Shown here: positions 15,099 to 20,598 of the stretch, piece by piece
Position numbering within the stretch: position 1 is the stretch's first letter
Layout: each line of letters begins with the position of its first letter
Assembly: GCA_031428975.1 (NCBI GenBank)
Contig: JANOYR010000186.1
Location: 1 to 20,598 of the forward strand
Direction of reading: 5' to 3'
DNA from: JAAFIP01 sp031428975
GTDB lineage: Bacteria > Pseudomonadota > Gammaproteobacteria > Burkholderiales > Burkholderiaceae_C
DNA length: 20,598 bases
The notes under the pieces: generated by a model
What the model saw: only the letters and a program-made list of their open reading frames with translations
Database searches by the model: none
What the model was told of the DNA's origin: nothing
Made by a program: the position numbers and the translations under genes

Positions 15099-15389
15099 GA
15101 AGAGTGCCCCATATACATGGTAAAAAATGTCAATGAAGTAATGCCTGTAAGCGCTAGACACTATAAATATATGAGCATACAGATTTGTCTGGGGAAAATT
15201 TGACACACGTCGGGTAACTTTATGTAACTTTATGTGTTTTTAAGTGTATTCACACTGTGTCAGTTGGGGCGGTAGAGTGGTTAAAATCAGACTTATTAGG
15301 GCATGATTCTGATTTGTAGTGATGCATTTCACGAATATAGTTTTCGATGAGAAAACAAATGGTTAAGCACTTCAAAAGGCGCATGGCAT
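15099..15389. other. Divergent intergenic region with repeats and a palindrome
   Basis: A 291-bp spacer between two divergent genes. I see no coding sequence I can support. It is A/T-rich and holds a perfect tandem duplication of TAACTTTATG (15215-15234) and an inverted repeat AAATCAGA/TCTGATTT with a 16-base spacer (15284-15315). Both promoters of the flanking genes should lie here. No hairpin of terminator type is present. Confidence 0.6.
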
Positions 15390-17477
15390 ATGACTGACAG
15401 TACCAACAGTGGCTACGGAAACTCGCAGGCCCATTATGATATTTCTGCCAGTTTAAGGGCAGGTGTCTCGTTGGAGGATTTTTGCGCACGGGCAGAGTCT
15501 GAACTGGTCATGCCAGCGGCCAATATTGCCAGACTGCAAAAAGCGTTTCAAAGCGGCAGCACGGTGCAGATGGGCAAAGATGTGCCCAAAGAACGTGCCG
15601 ACAAAGCCAAGGCCGATTTTGAACGGATAGGATTGCGTGTCATCCTCACGCCTGTTTTGAGTATTCAAGAGAAGGTGATCGAAGACCCCGATGGCAAAAC
15701 ACTGTGTCCAGCATGCGACACACGCGTATTTTTGCCAGCCAATCGCCAGTGCCCAGCCTGCAATATTTTTGTAGACAAAGTCACGCCTGAGATGCTGATG
15801 CGCAGAAAAATACTCGCCCAAGAGCGGGCGTTTGCAGAGGCGCAAATCTCTAAGAGCAACAAAGACAGCAAAAAACGTGCGCAGGAGCAAATGGAAAAAA
15901 CGATGCGCGAGGAAATCCGCCGCGAAATGGAGGAGGAGTATGGCCTAGGCGGCGACAAAGTGGGTTTGTTTACCGGTAAGGCGGGCATATTTCGCGCCTT
16001 GGGGGCTGTAGTCATGGTGGGCGCAGCACTTGCAGCGGGACGATACTCTGCTAAATTGCCCATGTTTGGTGGGGAGGCTTCGTCAAGCGCTGCCCAGCCT
16101 CAGGCTGGGGCGGGTCAGGGCAAAAGCACACCCAAAGCCCAAGATATTGACAAATTGGTGGCAAGCATGGAGGAGGGCGTTGCGGCATCACCTGGTTCAG
16201 GCGCAGCACTTGGGACGGATGATCTGAATGATGAGGAGTCCTTGTTGCGCTCTGCCCGTAACGGGGGGCCTGACGCAAAAGGTATTCCGATTGACAAGGC
16301 GCTGATGGCTGCTCAGACTTTGGCCAAGGCGGCTGGCAACACCACCGCAGAGCGTGCGCTGGCGGGAACTAGCGCAAACTCTGGGGCTGGCGCGGGCACG
16401 GCAGGGAAGGCTGGCGGTGGCGCTGGCGCTGGCACAGCTACGGCCTCAGACGCGCCGCTTCCACCGCCCACGGAGGGTTTTAAGGCGGAGCTTTCTGCTG
16501 AGTTTGCGGTAACGCTGGCGCAGTTGGGGCAAACGAGCCGCGCCAGAGAAATTCTGAAAGCCCTGCAACTCAAACCGCAACTGGCGTCCGACGCCGCTGC
16601 TTCAGAAAAAGTAAAGTTAGCGGATTTAAGCGTGCAGGCTTGGTCCATCAGTTCATCTGGCAATGCCAAGCAACGATTAGCTACGCTACAGGCAGACTTG
16701 GCTAAGTTGGTTAGCCCTAGCGTGAGGGCCATCGCTTATGCCCGAGTCAGCGGTATTTTGTCGCAAAATCCCAGCGTACCGCGCGAGTTGGCCAATGCAT
16801 TTTTAGCCCAAGGCGCAGAAGCCCTCAAAACTGTTTCTGACACCAATGAACAGACGTTGGCTATGGCGCAATGGACGATGGCGATGGGAGCGTCGTTGGC
16901 CTCTGGCATTGCAGAGAGTGCCAAAATGGGCCAAATGGCCAAAGCGCAAAGCACTTTGGCGCGTTTCCCCGGGGTGATTGCTAGTGCACCCACCGCACAT
17001 TCCATTGCACACTTGCGCGGGCTCGAGTACCTATCAAAGCGCACCATGGGGCAAACAGAGGCTGCAGAACAGTCTTTGACCGAGGGTTTGGCTGCGGTCA
17101 AGCGTGCTGAGGGCTTGGCCGAGCAAGCGGACGCTTTGCGAGCGCTGATTGCGGCATCGCAAACCACATCCAACGCGCGTTTGCAGGAAGCTTTATCCAG
17201 TCTTCAAAAACAATCCGAAGCAGAAACTGGCGCGGGCAGAATGGGGGCGCTTACAGGCGTAGCCTTGGTGTATGCCACTGAAGGGTCTTTGGAACGCTAT
17301 TCGGCAGTGCGTGACCTTGCCCTTCGATCGCCTGGTGTTGCGCCGGACCAAGCGTCTCAATTGGGCACTTCTATGCTGGTGCGTGGTGATATGGCGCTTG
17401 CACAAGTGCGCCATGCACAAGTTAATTTCGCTGAAGTCGAGCGCTTGCTGCTCCGCGTGGCAGATTATTTGTTTTAA
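15390..17477 (+). CDS. Hypothetical protein: zinc ribbon, one membrane helix, helical C-terminal half
   Basis: I do not recognise a named family for this 695-residue protein. Residues about 20-90 look like a small alpha/beta domain (FCARAESELVMPAANIARL, ERADKAKADFERIGLRVIL). A zinc-ribbon type metal site follows, CPAC at 106-109 and CPAC at 121-124. Residues about 140-190 are a highly charged, probable coiled coil (EEIRREMEEEYG). One membrane helix lies about 203-222. A Gly/Ala-rich linker (about 325-365) leads to an all-helical region to the end, possibly TPR-like (EFAVTLAQLGQTSRAREILK resembles a TPR unit). The zinc part would then be cytosolic and the helical part periplasmic. ATG 15390 has a weak AAAAGG upstream. 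Convergent with the selD-type gene; no clear terminator in the 107-bp gap. Confidence 0.85.
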   Translation: MTDSTNSGYGNSQAHYDISASLRAGVSLEDFCARAESELVMPAANIARLQKAFQSGSTVQMGKDVPKERADKAKADFERIGLRVILTPVLSIQEKVIEDPDGKTLCPACDTRVFLPANRQCPACNIFVDKVTPEMLMRRKILAQERAFAEAQISKSNKDSKKRAQEQMEKTMREEIRREMEEEYGLGGDKVGLFTGKAGIFRALGAVVMVGAALAAGRYSAKLPMFGGEASSSAAQPQAGAGQGKSTPKAQDIDKLVASMEEGVAASPGSGAALGTDDLNDEESLLRSARNGGPDAKGIPIDKALMAAQTLAKAAGNTTAERALAGTSANSGAGAGTAGKAGGGAGAGTATASDAPLPPPTEGFKAELSAEFAVTLAQLGQTSRAREILKALQLKPQLASDAAASEKVKLADLSVQAWSISSSGNAKQRLATLQADLAKLVSPSVRAIAYARVSGILSQNPSVPRELANAFLAQGAEALKTVSDTNEQTLAMAQWTMAMGASLASGIAESAKMGQMAKAQSTLARFPGVIASAPTAHSIAHLRGLEYLSKRTMGQTEAAEQSLTEGLAAVKRAEGLAEQADALRALIAASQTTSNARLQEALSSLQKQSEAETGAGRMGALTGVALVYATEGSLERYSAVRDLALRSPGVAPDQASQLGTSMLVRGDMALAQVRHAQVNFAEVERLLLRVADYLF

Positions 17478-17584
17478 GGGTGTTTTTTACCAACCATTGC
17501 CGATCTGGTGGTGGCTGAAAAACTTTATAAGAAAAATGCATTTCACGCTTTGTGTGTATGCACTACCCCCTATCAAAATAATAG

Positions 17585-19873
17585 CTAATTGGTTAAAACA
17601 ATCGGTTCGAGCGCATCGGCCTGTGCCAAAATTTGCCCAATTTTCACCGTGTGCACATAGCCTAGCGCTTTAAGTGCCTCGATGCAAGCATCCACCTTGT
17701 TGGCGGGCACGCTGGCTAGCAGGCCACCTGCGGTTTGGGGGTCAAAAATCAGGGGGTAGCGGGGGTGCTTGACCCAGTCTTCTTGGTGGCGCAGGGCGCG
17801 GCGCAGGCGTACGTTGGCGGTTTGCAGGGAGCTTACGATGCCAGCCGCTACGCATTCTTCTGCGCCGTCTAGCAGGGGAAGCTGGCTCATCCAAAGCTGG
17901 GCATCGACACCGCTGGGGCGGGTCATTTCTACTAGGTGACCCAAGAGGCCAAAGCCAGTCAAGTCGGTGCAGGCTGTAGCGCCAAACTCGGTCAGGCATT
18001 GTGCGCCCAAGCGGTTAGACACCACCATTGAGGTCAGCGCAGCGTCAATCCAGCGGCCTTTGGCGGCTAGGCGGGCGTGGGCCGCAAAGAGCGTGCCGGT
18101 GCCAATGGGTTTGGTCAAAATGAGCACATCGCCCGGCTTCATGCCGCTTTTGCGCAGTATTTTGCTTGGATCGTCGTCTATCAACCCGTTAATGGCAAAG
18201 CCCAATGCCAGCTCTTTGCCTTCGCCTGTGTGGCCACCCACCAGTGCGCAGTTGGCTTCATTTAAAACCTCTAGCGCGCCCGTCATCATTTGGAACAACA
18301 CGTCTTCTACTTTGCTTTCTAGCCCCGAGGGCACAGTGCACACCGCCGTGGCCGATTGCGCCAAAGCGCCCATGGCCCAAATGTCGCCCAGCGCATGGTT
18401 AGCCGCCACTTTGCCAAAAATATAAGGGTCGTCAATGAACGAGCGAAAAAAGTCCACTGAATGCACCATGGCCTTGCCCGCTGGCACGCGCACCACGGCC
18501 GCGTCGTCGGGGTCTTTGAGGCCAATGAGCACGTCGTCTCTGTCAACCGGGTAAAGGTTGCTCAAAGCGCGGGACAGCACGGTGGCCCCCACCTTGGCTC
18601 CGCAGCCGCCGCAGCGCATGGCAATGGCGCTGATGGCTTGCAGCGATTCTTCGCTGGTCAGCTTGACATCGCGCTGCGAAGGCGGTGGCGTAGCGGGCTT
18701 GGCCAAATCCATAGCCGGAAAATCTTGAAACTTGGCCATGAAACGGCGGTCAATCCAGTCCTTCCAGCGCCACACCCACGCGCCTGCAAAGCCCAGAGCC
18801 TCTTTGGAGGCCACTGCATATGGGTCGCCCGTGCTAATCAGTGCCAGCCATGTGGTTTGCGGCTTGTAGTCTTCTAGTTTCGCTCCGCCCACGGCGCGGC
18901 GCAGGTTCTCAGTCAGCGGTTTGCCTTGGCGCACGGCAAATACACCGGCTTTTTCCAGCTTGTAGTTCACCATATTGGCAATGTCGCCTGCGGCAAACAC
19001 ATTGGGGTCGGTCACGGTTTGCAGGGTGTCTTGCACCTTGATGAAGCCTTCGTCGTCTAGCGCAAGCCCCGTGTCTTTGAGCCACGCTGCACCGCCTGCA
19101 CGGGTGACCCACATGATTTCGTCTGCTTGCAGCGTTTCGCCGCCCGCAGTCTGCAGGCTACCGAGCGATACCTGTTTCACCTCAGCATTGCGGTGCACCA
19201 CCACGCCTCGGTTGCTTAAAACCGCCTCAAACCGTGCCTGCACCCCTGCATTGTGGGTGGGCAAAATAGTGGCGCTGCTGGTGAATAGGTGAAAGGCCAA
19301 ATCGTCAGAGCTGCGCCCCAGCGCGGTAAGCTCATTGCGCAGCCTAAACTGCATGGCCAGCAGCAGCTCCACGCCACCCGCGCCCGCGCCCACCACGGCA
19401 ATGGTGGTTTTGCCTGCCTGCGCCTTCACGCGTGCCAGCAGCGCCAGCCAGCGGTCATTGAATTGGCGAATGGGCTTCACAGCCACTGCGTGTTCTGTAG
19501 CGCCGGGCACCCCACCCAGCTGGGGCGTGGAGCCAATGTTGATACTCAGTTGGTCATAAGGCACACTCGGGCGGCCTTTGCAAATCACTTTTTGGTTGGC
19601 CCGGTCAATGCCCACCACCTCGGCGCGGTACAGCCGCGCACCGGCAAACACAGCCAAGCGGCTCAGGTCAATGTGCACATCGTCGTAGCCATAATGCCCC
19701 GCCACATAGCCCGGCAGCATGCCGGAGTAGGGCGTGTGCATATCGGTGCAAATAAGGGTCAGGCGCACGCCAGGAATCGGCTTCATGCCAAAGCTTTTCA
19801 GCACGCCCACATGGCTGTGGCCACCGCCAATTAATACGATGTCGCGCAGAATGGGTTGCTCAGAGGTTTGCAT
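17585..19873 (-). CDS. senC: Oxidoreductase-selenophosphate synthetase fusion (SelD/SenC-like)
   Basis: A 762-residue two-domain protein. Residues 1 to about 385 are a pyridine-nucleotide-disulfide oxidoreductase of the type found N-terminal to SelD (TIGR03169): FAD motif IGGGHSHV (15-22), NAD(P) motif GAGAGGVE (162-169) and the second FAD motif NVFAAGDIANM. Residues about 410-762 are selenophosphate synthetase, which makes selenophosphate from selenide and ATP. The catalytic pair is present in CGGCGAK as Cys424 and Lys427, as are DPDDAAV, HSVDFFRSF, NHALGDIWAMGA, GGHTGEGKE and DPQTAGG. The active site uses an ordinary Cys codon. It follows a SenB-type gene by 46 bp, so it probably supplies selenophosphate for selenoneine; it might also serve tRNA selenation. 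The senC symbol is context-based; selD is equally defensible. Confidence 0.93.
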   Translation of the reverse strand: MQTSEQPILRDIVLIGGGHSHVGVLKSFGMKPIPGVRLTLICTDMHTPYSGMLPGYVAGHYGYDDVHIDLSRLAVFAGARLYRAEVVGIDRANQKVICKGRPSVPYDQLSINIGSTPQLGGVPGATEHAVAVKPIRQFNDRWLALLARVKAQAGKTTIAVVGAGAGGVELLLAMQFRLRNELTALGRSSDDLAFHLFTSSATILPTHNAGVQARFEAVLSNRGVVVHRNAEVKQVSLGSLQTAGGETLQADEIMWVTRAGGAAWLKDTGLALDDEGFIKVQDTLQTVTDPNVFAAGDIANMVNYKLEKAGVFAVRQGKPLTENLRRAVGGAKLEDYKPQTTWLALISTGDPYAVASKEALGFAGAWVWRWKDWIDRRFMAKFQDFPAMDLAKPATPPPSQRDVKLTSEESLQAISAIAMRCGGCGAKVGATVLSRALSNLYPVDRDDVLIGLKDPDDAAVVRVPAGKAMVHSVDFFRSFIDDPYIFGKVAANHALGDIWAMGALAQSATAVCTVPSGLESKVEDVLFQMMTGALEVLNEANCALVGGHTGEGKELALGFAINGLIDDDPSKILRKSGMKPGDVLILTKPIGTGTLFAAHARLAAKGRWIDAALTSMVVSNRLGAQCLTEFGATACTDLTGFGLLGHLVEMTRPSGVDAQLWMSQLPLLDGAEECVAAGIVSSLQTANVRLRRALRHQEDWVKHPRYPLIFDPQTAGGLLASVPANKVDACIEALKALGYVHTVKIGQILAQADALEPIVLTN

Positions 19874-19919
19874 CGGGTTTATTCTTCATTTGGTGTTTTT
19901 CGGTATTTTTTCAGTGTTT

Positions 19920-20598
19920 TTAGCGCGGCCTGCGCGTTAGCTGCGCCACCAGCGCTAAGAGGGAATTTTTTTCAGCCAACGGGGCAAAAAGCGGTGCGCG
20001 CAGGGCGCATTGTGCGGCCAAATGCGCTAAAAAAGCGGGCTCTTCGCGGCAGCGCAGCAGCAGCTTGGCCAGCGCAGCGGCATCGTCCCAGTCAAAATAA
20101 CCGTCGTAGCCCGGGCCCAGCATGCCCACATTGCCCGAAATGCGCGAGGCCAGCACCGGCGTGGCGCTGCATACCGCCTCCATCACCACATGCGCCCCGC
20201 CTTCCATGCGGCTGGCGTGCACCAACACATGGGCGCGTTGTATGCGGCAGCGCGTGGCTGCGTGCGGCAGGCCGCCCAGCCAGCGGTAGTGCGGGCAAGC
20301 CGCTGCGGTATCGGTTGCAAGTTGGGCCAGAGCGGGGTCTAAGCCATCGCCAATATGGTCTAGCAACACATCGTCCCGCAGGTGTAATAACTGCGCTGCC
20401 TCAAGGTAGGTGTGCGGTGATTTTTCATCGCGCAAATGCCCCACCATCAGTGCCCGCAGGTGGCTGCTGGCCTTGGCATAGGCTGCGCGGCTGCTGGTAG
20501 ACTGGAAAATAGCGCTGGTTTTGCTGCGCAGCGCCGCAGGCAGCTCTTGCGCCCCCAGCTCTTGCAGCACCACCAGCTTTTGGGCGATGGCAATGGAG
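19920..20598 (-). CDS. senB: TIGR04348-type glycosyltransferase, selenosugar synthase SenB (5' end outside window)
   Basis: The minus-strand frame is open to the right edge (about 226 residues seen, N-terminal part missing); codons beyond the GTG at 20573 still read as family sequence (AIAQKLVVLQELG), so that GTG is not the start. It is a GT-B, family 4-like C-terminal domain: VGHLRDEKSP, DHIGDGLD, CPHYRWLGGLPHA, RIQRAHVLVHASRMEGG and an EX7E motif in EGGAHVVMEA. This is the set I know for the TIGR04348 family, now named SenB, which joins selenophosphate to a UDP-sugar and forms the C-Se bond of a selenosugar. It is followed 46 bp downstream by the SelD-type gene. Assignment rests on motif recognition plus the neighbour. 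Confidence 0.92.
   Translation of the reverse strand, partial: SIAIAQKLVVLQELGAQELPAALRSKTSAIFQSTSSRAAYAKASSHLRALMVGHLRDEKSPHTYLEAAQLLHLRDDVLLDHIGDGLDPALAQLATDTAAACPHYRWLGGLPHAATRCRIQRAHVLVHASRMEGGAHVVMEAVCSATPVLASRISGNVGMLGPGYDGYFDWDDAAALAKLLLRCREEPAFLAHLAAQCALRAPLFAPLAEKNSLLALVAQLTRRPR

Noticed and set aside
15099..15206. 36-residue N-terminal extension of the DUF962 protein
   Set aside because: The extra residues do not match the family, and the stretch contains the likely promoter (TATAGT at 15160-15165).
16380..16440. Gly/Ala-coding near-repeats (GGCGCTGGC type)
   Set aside because: Low-complexity codons of a flexible linker in the 695-residue protein, not a separate repeat element.
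16313..17173. Two long minus-strand ORFs opposite the 695-residue gene
   Set aside because: Ala/Ser-rich shadows caused by GC-rich codons of the plus-strand gene; no independent signal.
17478..17584. Terminator between the two convergent genes
   Set aside because: Only a weak ACCAACCA/TGGTGG pairing without a T-run is present; not enough to call.
18605..18625. Possible selenocysteine codon in the SelD active site
   Set aside because: The catalytic position is an ordinary TGC Cys codon and the frame has no internal TGA, so there is no hint of a selenoprotein.
19289..20500. Long plus-strand ORFs opposite the selenium genes
   Set aside because: Shadows in a GC-rich area; the minus-strand frames have full family motifs.

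Overview
The window looks like a betaproteobacterial chromosome segment, most likely Burkholderiales and probably Comamonadaceae. The reasons are the gene order comF / BioC-like methyltransferase / DUF2244 / ctaC-ctaD-small protein-ctaG-DUF2970-ctaE / DUF2909 / SURF1 / SCO-like / ctaA / ctaB / sco1 / rpoH, and the protein sequences themselves. This is my recognition of families and synteny, not a database search. Nothing in the window looks like a phage, plasmid, insertion sequence or CRISPR array.

Left part (1-2231): the 5' part of a comF gene on the minus strand, cut by the window edge, then a divergent BioC-like methyltransferase and a DUF2244 membrane protein leading into the oxidase genes.

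Central part (2293-11601): an almost complete aa3/caa3-type cytochrome c oxidase locus on the plus strand. It holds subunit II with a fused cytochrome c domain (ctaC), subunit I (ctaD), a 38-residue membrane peptide, the CuB chaperone ctaG, DUF2970 and subunit III (ctaE), and this run is closed by a hairpin terminator. After a small opposite-strand DUF2909 gene come SURF1, a membrane-anchored thioredoxin-fold protein with CxxxC, heme A synthase (ctaA), heme O synthase (ctaB) and the CuA chaperone Sco1. Several genes overlap by 1-4 bases, so translational coupling is likely. Together these genes make the oxidase polypeptides, its heme A and its copper centres.

Right-central part (11612-17477): on the minus strand, a 7TMR-DISM receptor with a degenerate GGDEF domain, then rpoH (sigma-32) with its own terminator and a near-perfect CIRCE operator over its promoter, then a DUF962/Mpo1-like membrane protein. 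A 290-bp divergent spacer with repeats separates these from a 695-residue plus-strand protein of unknown function (zinc ribbon, one membrane helix, helical C-terminal half).

Right edge (17585-20598): two minus-strand genes, a TIGR04348-type glycosyltransferase (SenB, 5' end outside the window) followed after 46 bp by a pyridine-nucleotide oxidoreductase fused to selenophosphate synthetase (SelD/SenC-like). This pairing matches the selenoneine biosynthesis cluster senABC. senA (EgtB-like) would be expected just beyond the right edge. This is the most interesting part of the window.
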